Below, in pieces: positions 37,921-48,925 of a DNA stretch of 64,000 nt. Position 1 is the stretch's first letter. Each line of letters opens with the position of its first letter. The stretch is taken from NCBI GenBank assembly GCA_024699855.1, contig JAMPIQ010000002.1, forward strand, positions 17,050,001 through 17,114,000. Reading direction: 5' to 3'. This stretch comes from Aphelenchoides besseyi (lineage: Eukaryota; Nematoda; Chromadorea; Rhabditida; Aphelenchoididae). Both the position numbers and the translations under genes were made by a program. Under the pieces are notes generated by a model, which saw only the letters and a program-made list of their open reading frames with translations, made no database searches and was not told where the DNA came from.

Positions 37921-38589
37921 ATCAATTAATTATCGGAGTCGCTGAATATTTATTCGAAAAATCAAACAACAAAAATGAAATCATGAAGTAAACTGGATAT
38001 TCAAACTTATTCTTCGAGCTTAAATACCTTCTGTTCTATTGTTTATTTAATAGTTTTATTACAAAACATTAACCGAAGAAAAATCACTTTGATTTGAAGG
38101 CAAAGGCCAAAAGTTGATCGAAAATTTCCTGTGCTCTCGATAAAAAGTGCCATTAAGACAACTGAAAATTTTGGTTAAATTTTGTCGAACAAAATATAAA
38201 ACTGAAGTCTTAAAAACCAATTAATTCCTCGGGACATGTCCAAGGATAAAAGCCCCTAATGATGTTCTGCATGATAGTGGTTTTTTAAAAATATCTTAAT
38301 GCACAACTTCTAAATTCTTTGCGAGCCATTCAGAAGAGTACCAGGACCTTATAGTTAAAGCAGTCAGTAGTTATCAAAGAATCAGCAACTTCGTTTAGAG
38401 ATTAAAAAGATTGCCACAACGGCTGAGGAAGCGTCAAGATGCGAATTCAAACTCAATAACAACAGAAAGAGCAATCTATTCACAGTTGAAATTGAAGCGA
38501 TTTAACAAACAGATCATTCACACAAAGGAGATGATCCCATTTTCTGATTAGTGTATTTCAAAGGCTTTCGCGTATATTTTCGTTTGAAT
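37921..38589. other. AT-rich non-coding stretch upstream of the VPS11 break
   Basis: No VPS11 exon, splice acceptor or other coding signal is visible. The segment separates the broken gene from the first large repeat copy and may itself be repeat-derived. Confidence 0.4.
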
Positions 38590-39960
38590 CTTCTAATCTC
38601 GTACCAACTAGTCTTTGCAGAATTCAAAAACAAAGCAGATTGACATCAAAATAGTCGTTATTCCATCCTCGCTCACACCCACGGACACTCGCACAAACTG
38701 AAAAGTAAACTGAGGACGGAAACGGAACGGTCAAACGATCCGAGTAGTTGGACTAGGAGTCTGCTCTTCGATTTCTCCGCTTGGTCATCCCACGCACTAA
38801 TTTCATGCACTAGTTGAAACGTGAACAGTGCATGATATTAGTGCGTTGATCGACCAGCGGAAAGAGCAGAGGAATGAGTAGAGAAGGAATGACTAGGAAA
38901 GGAATGAGACGATGGAGTGACTGTTTGGACTCATTCCAGGGTTTATATGCTACTCGAATGAGACTGTCGAAGCTGCAGAAGGCGGTACCCGCAGTCAAAT
39001 ATGCAATGGGTACCAGTGATAGGAACTGAGAAGGCGGTTGACATCTCTCGGTAGACAAAAGAGAACAATTTTATTAATTGATCGGCGTTCCAATCAGATT
39101 GTTTTCTCGCTTCCAGGCTTTCCTCGAGGTGATTTTGAATTTGAACGAGATTGGCAGCGTCCTTTAGAACGCAATCACCTCTACCAAGACGTCAACAATC
39201 ATTGAGCTGTTGGCCCCAGGTCATATTCTTATGGAAACTTGAACAGTAGATTGTTGGCCGATTCTATTTTTATTAGACTAAATTTTAATTTTATTCGTAT
39301 ATTGGTCGGCAGATTTCACGTCCGTTTTCCTTAATCAGTAAATCAATTGACTCCCAATTTACATCAACTAACACTTGTAAAATGTTTACTTATTTGTGCA
39401 AATTTCAACGACGGAGATCAATTGTTATGGACAAAACAAAGTTTTCAAATTTGAGCGATTTTTGAGTGTGTTTAAGATTGTAATTCTGTTCTCGATCAAC
39501 TTCAGCTTTCCAATTTCATATTATTGTAATCTTCTAAGCTCTATAACAAGTGTGCCAAATAAGGACTCACCATCATCCATGGTAAGAGCTGCACAAACTT
39601 TTGCAATTTTGGACGATTTTCGACAGATTGTTTGGTTTTGAAGACCTCTTATTTCTCTCTCAGTTTTCCGGTGTCTACAAGTTTACGCACGTTGAATAGT
39701 CAGTCTTTTAGATTTTCTATTAATGTACTATGTGAATCAGTTGATGGCAGAATCTCCGAGATACATCGATTTGCGCGATGGACATGTCATAAAAGGGAAT
39801 GGGGGGTGTTGTGTACTTTAGCTTGTTGGCTGATTGGAATACGCTGATATTCACAGGGTTTGGAGTTTATGAGTGGTTGTTGTTGTCCTGTTAATCACAC
39901 GCTTCTAGGGTCACTGGTTCCCGAGTTGTAGTCAATGGAAGTTCTCGAAAACACTAAACA
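38590..39960 (+). repeat. Copy A of a roughly 1.3-kb dispersed repeat
   Basis: Matches 57,805-59,190 in the same orientation. From about 38,640 to 39,540 I find only about ten differences by eye. After that identity drops clearly, although the same words continue to about 39,950. It contains a 109-bp palindrome. A segment near 38,880-39,060 is related, on the opposite strand, to 50,041-50,200. No terminal inverted repeats or transposase are seen, so the class is unknown; a decayed non-LTR or non-autonomous element is possible. Confidence 0.85.
38761..38869. repeat. Imperfect palindrome in repeat copy A
   Basis: The left arm, from CTGCTCTT to CATGCACT, pairs with the right arm, from AGTGCATG to AGAGCAG, around a 15-16-base loop. 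The inner 19 bases (ACGCACTAATxxCATGCACT) are almost perfect, and the outer parts (CCGCxxGGTC, CTGCTCTT) pair with interruptions. It could form a cruciform or a strong RNA hairpin. The second repeat copy has it at 57,978-58,089. Confidence 0.85.
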
Positions 39961-42293
39961 GTGAAATTATCGAATATGATTTCAACTACAAACGAGTTGA
40001 CATTTCTCTGTCATAGAATCAGAAGTTTAGATTGTGACCACAACTGTGGAAAACCGGCGGACACTAACAATTGAATGATTGGAAGCGCGGTATTTCGGAA
40101 GTTGGTCAAATGCCTGCATTGAGCTTTAGAGCTTCTACAGATACGATGGGTAGTCGAATACCAATCCACAGATACGAAACGAGATTGCTAATACAGTTAG
40201 AAATTTTGCATAATTAGTGGTTCAAATGCTAATTTCTGATCAATTTGCATATTCACAAGTCGATTTCGCAAACAAAATCGTTGGAGTCGTCAGTCTTCTC
40301 GATTCTTCTCGTCCTGTCCAGTCGCCTTTTTTTTGCTCTCATTTTCCAAATGAGTTGGGTGAATCAGCTGTCTCTAAATTTATTGTTCTTCTTACTCTAC
40401 GATTCAGAATCGCTTTTCGCTCATTATGTTTATGGATTCGTGTGGTATCTTCGGCGACAGCGTCTGGAACTATTGTTGCTCTTCAATTTAATGGTTTCTA
40501 TGCTTTGGTTTTAGTGCCGATGGAACCACTGTGTAAGTTCTTGAACTGACTAAACTCCTTATTCGAGTCTTTGCAGGGAGTACAAGGGCTCTTGTGGTGA
40601 TACAGAAACCTTCTCGATGTAGACAAAACAAAGGAAGTTGGTGATTACGTCTTCTGCTCACGAAAATCTCATCAGTTCACAAAGGTAAACGACTAACTTG
40701 TTCTTATAATACAGATGTGTTTCTAGGACTGAATTTTCTATCGATGGTTGCTCTATCAATGTTGACTATGTGCACTCGTTCACTTCTTCGGTCGATCGTT
40801 TTCAAATCGCTGGATGTGATATAGGAGTCTCAATGCTCGTCTGTTTACCAGCTGTAATTCGACTTTTGAACGCACTGGAAAAGGATATCAAATCAAGTTT
40901 AAAATCGGGATAAAAACTTAAAACAGAGAACGGGATTTGACGATAGTAGCACGGTTCGTTTACCAAATCTCTGCTGTTAACTGATCTCTTGGTTTTCAGA
41001 ACGTGAGTCTTGATGGATTATTCGTTAAAGGAACAACCAGGACTGAATCTGGATCTCGTCGTTGGAGAGCGGTGCTGTTGTCTAAATCCATGTCCTTCAG
41101 TGTCGTTGGGACTGTGGTGGCTGCGATCAGAGCGTCGGTGATCAAACGTTGGTTTGGATTAAGAAATGTGCCAAAGCAAAGGAATAAGAAGCAAAGAAAG
41201 TCGCAAGCCTGAAGCATTGACTGGGGCTACTTGTACGAGCAAGAGTCAAATAAGCAACACGTCCAACACCATAGACATGAAACCTAAGGTTACTGTTGCA
41301 TGTCACATTAAAGAAGTGACGATGGCAAAAAATGCAAGGTAAGCTTTTTGGTCAAGAGGGCTAGATTTTATTTGTTACCTAAGACGTCTAATTGTTGCAA
41401 ATACGATTAGGGCATTTAACTTGTCTGGTGAACTAATCGATTTTTTCAGCGTCCTGATCCTTGAGTAATTGGGGGTGTCTCGTCAACATGAACGCTCAAG
41501 ATGTCCAAATATATATCCGAAAACCATGATGATTGGCTTGATTGTACGTTAGGAAGTAAAAACTGTTGTTCACTACTTTATGACTACTGTTGGCTTTTAT
41601 TCGTACGTTGATAGTCGACTTGAACAGAACTTTTCGTCGCAGTTTCTTGATATCAATATTTCGGTGTTTTTGACGGACTGTCGAAAAGAACAAGAAGGTT
41701 TTAAACGCTCCAGTAATTGTGTTTTCGGAAACAGCTTTTATTGCCGGTTATTTAACACAAAATGAATGAACTCAGATTTTCCTTGAACAATTTCAAACGT
41801 GGCAAAAAGCGTTCGTCACTTGAGATTCCAAGGACGTCTCCGATCCATGTACTAATCAAGCTCATCGTTGCTTAACTTGCCAGATCGGACGGGATGGCGT
41901 GCATTCAACGAGATATGGACGAACACATTGGACTAGTGTAGATTGGAGGTCAAATAGCAACTGATAATGAGCGGTTGATTGGTACTCAACCACAAGTCTC
42001 CTTACTGTCTAGATTACATTTATGATCGTTCGCGTCTATTCTTGGTTGTACGAAAGCCAAAGAAATGGGAGACCAATTGAGATCTCTGGGGTCAACTTTG
42101 ATCAAGAGTATTTGACCTGTTGGCTGATAACTGAATTGCCAAGTTGCTGCATCTCATTAAACTTGGAATTTTATTTGCACTACAACAAATGAAAGAAAAT
42201 CCAAGCTATCCAAACGTTTCAATGCACAAACTAATCGTAACTCGAATAAAACATTCGAATTTTTGGATGCTTTACGCCAATTAATTCATCTTT
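39961..42293. other. Unassigned repeat-rich DNA
   Basis: About 2.3 kb with only short ORFs (for example 40,217-40,549 and 41,003-41,212) that show no motifs or splice support. No tRNA or tandem repeat is seen. It ends at the insertion site of the LTR element. Confidence 0.35.
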
Positions 42294-42298
42294 CATTC

Positions 42299-42472
42299 TG
42301 TACTGTTTGTTCCCAATTGTCCTCCCGCCCAGAATATCTTAACGCAGAAGGCCAAGACACCACGATCCCTCGGCCTCTTGTGTTGTCTGGTTGTGATTGC
42401 ATTGTATTCATTATTATTGGGCTCCGACGCTAGTTAATAAAGTGTTATTGTTAACTACCCAAGAACAGGACA
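42299..42472 (+). repeat. 5' LTR
   Basis: 174 bp from TGTACTGTTTG to AACAGGACA, identical by eye to the 3' LTR. AATAAA near its end (AGTTAATAAAGTG) is a likely polyadenylation signal. The end resembles part of a nematode spliced leader only by chance. Confidence 0.95.
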
Positions 42473-42475
42473 AAT

Positions 42476-42490
42476 TGGCGCAGTCAGACC
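42476..42490 (+). other. Primer-binding site
   Basis: TGGCGCAGTCAGACC begins three bases after the 5' LTR. The leading TGG complements the CCA end of a tRNA. TGGCGCAGTC starts are known in insect Gypsy elements primed by tRNA-Ser, so tRNA-Ser is the likely primer (inference). Confidence 0.7.
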
Positions 42491-42499
42491 GAAAGAACC

Positions 42500-45400
42500 A
42501 TGGCCGAAGCAACGTTCAAAAAGCAATTGACAAAAGCGTCAAATGAAATCGGTACGTTAACAGTTAATTGGCAGAAGTTGCAGGCAAAGTTCACATCACC
42601 GACCACGGAAGAGAAGGTGATCAAAGCAGCAACGAAAATGCGAGATCAACTCAACCGAAAAATCAACCTGATCGACAAGTACGAGAACCTTTGGATTGCC
42701 GGAGGAGATGTCAAAGAGATGGAGAAGTACACCGAAGACAACGACTACAACGTATCGCGGACAAAAGCAGAAGACACGATCGATGAAATCAACTTCGAAC
42801 TTCGCAAGTACGAACAAACAAACCTCCACCCAACAGGCTCAGCGCATTCAACAGCGGGAATCGGAACGATGAAAATCGATCAACCGGCGATTATGGTCAT
42901 GGAATCGATTCAACGAATCATCGATAAGTTCGCCTATGATCCGGAGAATGGGAAAACCTTTGACAAATGGCTTGATCGCTACGGAAAGACCATCGACAAC
43001 CGACAGCTCAACGAAGAAGAGCGACGAACGGTCATCCTCAATGCTCTCGGACATGAAGAATACCAACGATTCGCGGATTGGATTCTCCCGAAAAAGCCCG
43101 AAGAATTGGACTACTTGGAATTGAAAACAAAGCTAAGTGAAAAATTTAAGGATATTTGCACCGTCTTTCAGAAAAGATTGCAGGTCTTGGGCATTCGCCA
43201 CGAAGCGGGTGAAACCATCGAGGCACTTGGCGAGAGAATTAACGCGAAATTCGTTCATTGCAATTGGTCGTCGATGACCGGCGAAGAGATGAAGATCTTA
43301 CTCTTCACACTCGCGCTTAGCAAACCCGAAGATGCCAAGCTACAAGACGTAGCGCTGAAGGAAATGGATTCAACGACAACGCTCGACCAAGTCATTGCCA
43401 AATGTCGCGACCAAATTAATCGACTCACCGACCGCCAAATGGCCCAACAGAAAGGAGACAACGCGTGGGCAATTAAGGAAGTTGACGAAGAAGGAACCGA
43501 AGTCGATGCTCTCTACAAGAAGAAGGCAAAATTTCCGAAGAAGAAAAGGCCGACTGAAACGCAAGGCAATGAATCGACGTCCAAAACTAAATCGCGTTGC
43601 CGACATTGTGGATCTGCGGACAAAGACCACAAGCAATTCGAATGTTGGGCAAAGGAAGTCGAATGTTTCTTCTGTGGAAGGACCGGACACCTGCAATCAA
43701 TCTGCCGACAGGCAGCAGAAGCGAGGAAGAGCCGAGTCGAAGTGATCGAAATTAAGGCACTCGAGAAGCACCGTCACTCGACTGACATCGAAATCAACGG
43801 TAAGGAAATCAAGTTTCAGCTCGACAGCGCGGCAGACGCAAATGTAATCGGGTTAAAGGAATGGCAAATGCTAAAGGAACCAAAGTTGGAGGAAAGCAAG
43901 ACAACAGCGGTGGGAGTTGACCGAAACCCACTGAAGATTCTCGGACAGTTCACAGCACCGACCCGCTGGAAAGACAACGAACAAGAAATGCGGTTTCTGG
44001 TTCTTCACCGAAAACAATGCGCGTTGCTTTCGTCCGAGGCGATGGATCGCTTTCAAATGGTTTCGTACGCCACAGGAGTGAATCAAGTGAAAACGAAGGA
44101 CAACGAACAGGAAAACTGGGCAAAGAAGTTTCCACAACTGTTCAAGGAGGAGCTGGGTAAGTGTAACCGAATTACAGCAGAACTTCACGTCGACCAAAAC
44201 GCGAAGCCAACTCACCTTCCAAGACGACCGCTGGCATTAGCAATCGAACCGCTAGTCAACGACGAACTGGACCGACTCGAGAAACAAGGAATCATCTCTA
44301 AAGTCGACACGTCGCGATGGGCGACTCCAATAGTGGTTGCAAAGAAGCCAGGCGGCAAAATTCGAATATGTGCCGACTATTCGACCGGACTCAACAGTGC
44401 GCTGCAAGAAGACGCGCATGCACTTCCGCACGTGGAGGAAATTTTTGGAAAACTTTCCGGAAACCGGCACTTCAGTCAAATTGACCTAAAAGATGCATAT
44501 TTTCAGTTAGAACTGAGCGAAGAATCGAAGGACCTTACGACGATCAACACACATCGAGGACTCTATCGCTACAACCGAATGAATTTTGGATTAAAAACAG
44601 CACCGGCAATTTTCCAACGTTGTGTGGACCAGGTTCTGGCGGGAATTAACGGCACGATCGGCTACTTGGACGACATTTTGGTTATGGGTCCGACGCGGCA
44701 GGAACATGACGCTCGATTGAACTGTGTGCTGGCACGCCTCCAAGAGTGGGGATTCCGCATTCAACACGCTAAATGTAAGTTCGCTCAACCATCAGTCACC
44801 TATTTAGGCTCGATCATTGACGAGAAAGGCATTCGCCCCGACCCACAGAAAACCGCCGCACTCAAAGATCTTCGCCGACCGCAGGACGCATCGGAAACAC
44901 GAACGTTGTTGGGTCTTGTTAATTACTACGGGAAGTTTGTGAACCGGCTCCACCAACTCAAGAAACCATTGGAAAACCTCACGAAGAAGGACGTGAAGTT
45001 TGAATGGAAAACAGACCAAGAAATTGCATTTCAGGCGATCAAGAAAAGTTTGCTAAGCCCTCTTGCATTGGCGCATTACGATCCACGCCAGGAACTGATT
45101 GTGGCAGCCGATGCATCACCCGATGGAATGGGAGCCGTGCTTCAACAACGCTACGCGGATGGAACGGTTAAGGCAGTTTTTCACATGTCGAAGAGTTTCA
45201 GCGAGACACAAAAACGATATTCTCAGATTGAGAAGGAAGCGCTGGCGTTGGTCACGGCAGTCGAACGTTTTCATCGTTTTATATTCGGAAGAAAATTCAC
45301 GTTGCAAACGGACCATCGGCCGCTGCTTGCCCTGTTCAAGTCGGATAACACCAAAGGGCTCGACGGAAGAACAACCAATCGCTTGGCTCGTTGGGCGCTC

Positions 45401-46807
45401 CGACTCATTGGATACTCGTTCAAGATCGAGTATATCAGAACGGAGTCGTTTGGTTACGCTGATGCGCTGTCGCGTCTAACTGAAGAACGCCAACGAACAA
45501 AGGACGAAGAAATGGAAGAGGTGATCAACCAAATCGAAGACGAAGAACACGAACTCGAGATGAGTATCAACGAAACGTTTTCTGTGTTGCAACGGTCAGT
45601 TACACGATCCGATATTAATGTTGCTACTTCCAGCGACCCCGTTCTTTCACGTGTTCTTCAGAAAATCCGAACCAAATGGAACGACGACGACCGCACAGAC
45701 TCGCTGATTGGACCGTTCTACCCGAAACGCAACCAACTGTACGAACTCCATGGAACGCTGATGATGGAAAACCGAGTCATCATCCCAAAAACCGTACAAC
45801 CAAACGTCTTAAAGATGCTCCACGAAGGACATCCAGGAATCGAAAGATCGAAACGATTGGCCCGACAGAACGTTTATTGGCCGGGAATCGACAAGGACAT
45901 TGAAAAACTGGTACGGACATGCGACTCATGTGCGCGAAACGCCGACAACCCTCGCAAATCAACGCTCAAGCCGTGGCCTCAAACGACCGAACCGATGGAA
46001 CGCCTACACGCCGATTTCGCTGGTCCGATAAATGGAAATCACATTTTGGTTATCGTCGACTCGCACAGCAACTTCATTTGGGCCAAGAAAATGACCAAAA
46101 TTACGTCCGAAAAGACAATCGAAATGCTCAGCTCAATCTTCTTAGAATTTGGACCACCAACCACGCTCGTCACGGATAACGGAACTCAATTTACAAGTGA
46201 AATGTTTGCTAACTTTTGTTCCCATTTTAGTATTGTCCATCTCCGATCTCCGCCATATGTTCCTCAATCGAATGGCCGCGCCGAACGTGCAGTTGGAATG
46301 GTGAAAGCGACTTTGGCGAAAGAGGAGAAAGGTCTGAGTCGACTCCACGAAATCGTCAGCAAAATCAACGCACTGCCCTCTGAAACGGCAAGCGGACATC
46401 CGAATTCAGCAAGTGCATTCTACAAGCGAAATTTTCGCACTCAACTCAATCAACTGAAGCCCAATGAATGGCAACTGAAAGCAAAGACTACAACATCAGC
46501 GACCGACGAAGAGAAACCAACGGCCCCTGACGATCGCACGCTCAAACGTATCCAAAAGTTCAATCGACGACACGGAGCAAAAGACAGAAAGTTCATTATC
46601 AACGAACACGTCTATGTCAACCTGAATGCAAAGACGAAAATTCCCGGCAAACTGGTGAAATTCAATGGTGCTAAAGTCGCAGTTCTCGATACCGCCGCCG
46701 GAAGAATCGTGCGCCACGTCAATCAATTGCATAAACGACAGTCAATGGAGGCTGAAGTGCAACACCTCGACCAGACAACAGCGACCAGACCCTCGACTCC
46801 GAGCTGA
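42500..46807 (+). CDS. Gag-Pol polyprotein of the Ty3/Gypsy element (1435 residues)
   Basis: A single ORF with no gag/pol frameshift. Gag spans about residues 1-360. A CX2CX6HX4C knuckle and a canonical CX2CX4HX4C knuckle (CFFCGRTGHLQSIC) lie near 367-402. The protease has LDSAAD near 440, with Ala where most have Gly. The reverse transcriptase has YLDDIL near 720. RNase H has AADAS near 868, then a Glu in EKEALAL and TDHRPL. The integrase has an HHCC zinc domain from about 1106 (HEGHPG...CDSCARN) and a DDE core: HADFAGP near 1171, VTDNGTQ near 1225, and a Glu 36 positions later in NGRAERAV, the D-35-E spacing. All catalytic residues except the protease Gly are present. The C-terminal GPY/F-like region has no chromodomain. 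The stop is followed by about 190 bases to the polypurine tract. Confidence 0.96.
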   Translation: MAEATFKKQLTKASNEIGTLTVNWQKLQAKFTSPTTEEKVIKAATKMRDQLNRKINLIDKYENLWIAGGDVKEMEKYTEDNDYNVSRTKAEDTIDEINFELRKYEQTNLHPTGSAHSTAGIGTMKIDQPAIMVMESIQRIIDKFAYDPENGKTFDKWLDRYGKTIDNRQLNEEERRTVILNALGHEEYQRFADWILPKKPEELDYLELKTKLSEKFKDICTVFQKRLQVLGIRHEAGETIEALGERINAKFVHCNWSSMTGEEMKILLFTLALSKPEDAKLQDVALKEMDSTTTLDQVIAKCRDQINRLTDRQMAQQKGDNAWAIKEVDEEGTEVDALYKKKAKFPKKKRPTETQGNESTSKTKSRCRHCGSADKDHKQFECWAKEVECFFCGRTGHLQSICRQAAEARKSRVEVIEIKALEKHRHSTDIEINGKEIKFQLDSAADANVIGLKEWQMLKEPKLEESKTTAVGVDRNPLKILGQFTAPTRWKDNEQEMRFLVLHRKQCALLSSEAMDRFQMVSYATGVNQVKTKDNEQENWAKKFPQLFKEELGKCNRITAELHVDQNAKPTHLPRRPLALAIEPLVNDELDRLEKQGIISKVDTSRWATPIVVAKKPGGKIRICADYSTGLNSALQEDAHALPHVEEIFGKLSGNRHFSQIDLKDAYFQLELSEESKDLTTINTHRGLYRYNRMNFGLKTAPAIFQRCVDQVLAGINGTIGYLDDILVMGPTRQEHDARLNCVLARLQEWGFRIQHAKCKFAQPSVTYLGSIIDEKGIRPDPQKTAALKDLRRPQDASETRTLLGLVNYYGKFVNRLHQLKKPLENLTKKDVKFEWKTDQEIAFQAIKKSLLSPLALAHYDPRQELIVAADASPDGMGAVLQQRYADGTVKAVFHMSKSFSETQKRYSQIEKEALALVTAVERFHRFIFGRKFTLQTDHRPLLALFKSDNTKGLDGRTTNRLARWALRLIGYSFKIEYIRTESFGYADALSRLTEERQRTKDEEMEEVINQIEDEEHELEMSINETFSVLQRSVTRSDINVATSSDPVLSRVLQKIRTKWNDDDRTDSLIGPFYPKRNQLYELHGTLMMENRVIIPKTVQPNVLKMLHEGHPGIERSKRLARQNVYWPGIDKDIEKLVRTCDSCARNADNPRKSTLKPWPQTTEPMERLHADFAGPINGNHILVIVDSHSNFIWAKKMTKITSEKTIEMLSSIFLEFGPPTTLVTDNGTQFTSEMFANFCSHFSIVHLRSPPYVPQSNGRAERAVGMVKATLAKEEKGLSRLHEIVSKINALPSETASGHPNSASAFYKRNFRTQLNQLKPNEWQLKAKTTTSATDEEKPTAPDDRTLKRIQKFNRRHGAKDRKFIINEHVYVNLNAKTKIPGKLVKFNGAKVAVLDTAAGRIVRHVNQLHKRQSMEAEVQHLDQTTATRPSTPS

Positions 46808-46994
46808 ACAAGCTGAAGCCAGGACAAGTCGCTGAGGTAAAGCCTGAAGATAACTCTCAATCCACTTTCGTTGTATCCGCTAAAATTGCACATTGTTCCT
46901 GGTTATTTTACAGATCGTTTCCTCTTTGTTGCTAATTCCGTTACTTAAATTGTCGTCTTTTTCCCGAACCAACCAACAGGGGTCCAATCTTATT

Positions 46995-47005
46995 GGGGGA
47001 GGGAT
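46995..47005 (+). other. Polypurine tract
   Basis: GGGGGAGGGA immediately precedes the 3' LTR, the usual primer for plus-strand DNA synthesis. Confidence 0.85.
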
Positions 47006-47179
47006 TGTACTGTTTGTTCCCAATTGTCCTCCCGCCCAGAATATCTTAACGCAGAAGGCCAAGACACCACGATCCCTCGGCCTCTTGTGTTGTCTGGTTG
47101 TGATTGCATTGTATTCATTATTATTGGGCTCCGACGCTAGTTAATAAAGTGTTATTGTTAACTACCCAAGAACAGGACA
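47006..47179 (+). repeat. 3' LTR
   Basis: 174 bp, identical by eye to the 5' LTR; followed by the CATTC target duplication at 47,180-47,184. Confidence 0.95.
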
Positions 47180-47184
47180 CATTC

Positions 47185-48319
47185 ACTTTTTAATAATGAG
47201 AACAATTGAATGCAAAATCAGAACAACTGCTTTGTACTTTGAACGCAGAATTGATCTTAGTTCGGCACTTTTTGATCTCGTCGGTGTCACTGAACACAGA
47301 TTTCCGATGACCAGTCGGGTAATAAGACTGCAGTTCATTCTCGCCACCAACTTATGCATTACCGAATCAAGGCCGCACCATTGTCCATGAATTGCATGGA
47401 TAAGAACAAAAGATTTTGACAACGCAATGCCTTTTCATTACTACGAGCTAACTTTGTATCAATAGGTGGAGCAAACGGAGGTCCTTATAAGTCGAGGTGA
47501 ACTCTTCAGACGCATCCTGTTCTTGAGTCCCGGTTTCATGATTGGACATTGAGACCCCACCGCGTCTTGCAATGCCTTGAACTTAATATCAGCGTGAAAT
47601 TATTGTTTTGTTGTCGACCCTTAATTGTCGCATTACATGAATTTTTATTTTAGCAACATTACCATGCCTTTAACCGACGCGACACCGATCAAAAACGGCA
47701 TCATCAGCCCATCGATTAAAGACAAGGATACGTGCTCGTCAAATCGACCCACCGTTGAAAGAGATGGTGAACATTGTTTTGCCCGAGTAGTGTCCTGACC
47801 AAGTTACTAGAGAGGTTTATTGGGTGCAATTACAATAGATCACAAGTCGTCCAGAGCAGGGAGAGAGAGAGACAAAGATCGGACGGCCGGTCATCCGCAG
47901 GCCGACCGGGAAAATCAGAAAGCCAAAAACACAAGAGTGCCGTGCGGAACTATCGAAGGACTCAACAAACATCAAGTAAGCAATTAACTTTCGCTAGAAA
48001 ACACAACTTGACATTTCAGAAAGAACAGCCAGAAGAATCGCGGAGATATGGTTTAAGACGTTGCACAAAAGTCTCACCATTGGTGCGCGGCGATGCTGGA
48101 CGAGTCGTGGGGCGAGATTCATACGCCCCATATCGCATGAATCGGCAACCAGTAGGCGAAGTCCGAAACACGGTTTTGAATTCGAGATCATCATCGTTAT
48201 TGGATTTCTCCATCGATCTTCAAGCCGCCATCAAAGAATTTAAGGGAGAGTATCACGAACAACAACGGTCTTTTTACTAACTCCTTTTTTCTAATTGACG
48301 CCTCCCTCCTCGAACCCAT
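47185..48319. other. Unassigned DNA with an arginine- and serine-rich ORF
   Basis: Contains an open frame at 47,774-48,280, rich in Arg, Ser and Gln, with no recognised domain. An internal AAACATCAAGTAAGC...TTTCAG could be an intron. It directly precedes the LINE fragment at 48,320, so it may be the leading part of that element or an unrelated relic. The first 590 bases show nothing. Confidence 0.3.
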
Positions 48320-48925
48320 CGACTACGTGAATAAATACGTTTACCTCGGCCAGGAAATTACTCCAAACCACAAAGTCGATGGAGAAATTCGGAGACGACG
48401 ATCGGCCGCATGGTTCGCATTCAAGAAAATCGACGACATGCTCAAGAAGACGAAAGACGGTAAAGTCCGCGCCCAACACTTTGACTCAACGATCCTCTCT
48501 GCACTCATCTACGGCGCCGAGAGGTGGACGATGCGGCAGAGTGAACGGGTCAAACTCAGGACCTCATTGCAGACGACGGAACGGGGCATCTTGAGCATCA
48601 GTCTGCGAGATCGTATAGGAAGTGCGGACATTCGAGCGCGTACGAAGTTTAAAAATGCGAGCGACCCGGCATTAAAGCACAAATGTTCATGAGCGGGACA
48701 TTTGACAAGACGCGTCGACAATCGATGGACGACGCGGACGACATTCTGTTGGCCGTACAATCTCAAGCGGACGCCCGGCAGACCGATGGCGAAAGGATCT
48801 AGACCGCGGGATTGGACGCGGATGGCAAAAATTGGCCTACAACCGAACGGAATGGACATGTGGCGTCGAAGTATTCGCCGCAAACCACCGACAAGCATTT
48901 ACCTACTATTTGTTGTTGTTTGTTA
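48320..48925 (+). mobile_element. RTE-like LINE fragment, C-terminal part, frameshifted
   Basis: Encodes YVYLGQEITPNHKVDGEIRR, ALIYGAERWTMRQSE and RTSLQTTERGILSISLRDRI. After a frame change near 48,690 it continues with AGHLTRRVDNRWTT and the GRP-type end. It aligns in order with the minus-strand fragment at 60,700-61,325. The block YLG...RRR..AW..F and WAGH.AR is typical of RTE-type endonuclease-reverse transcriptase C-termini. The RT active site and endonuclease are absent. The tail around 48,905 (TTGTTGTTGTTTG) recurs at about 57,770. Confidence 0.8.

Larger units (their letters stand above)
42299..47179 (+). mobile_element. Full-length Ty3/Gypsy LTR retrotransposon
   Basis: A 4,881-bp element with identical 174-bp LTRs that begin TG and end CA. 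It is flanked by the 5-bp duplication CATTC (42,294-42,298 and 47,180-47,184). It has a primer-binding site, a polypurine tract and one uninterrupted gag-pol ORF. The domain order protease, reverse transcriptase, RNase H, integrase is that of Ty3/Gypsy (Metaviridae). No envelope-like ORF exists. Identical LTRs and an open frame indicate a recent insertion that may still be competent. Confidence 0.96.

Noticed and set aside
38810..39058. 82-residue minus-strand ORF in repeat copy A
   Set aside because: Its reading frame is not preserved in the related sequence at 50,056, so it is repeat DNA without coding function.
42450..42472. Similarity of the LTR end to a nematode spliced leader
   Set aside because: Only about ten bases (ACTACCCAAG) resemble SL1 and there is no donor site or Sm site after it.
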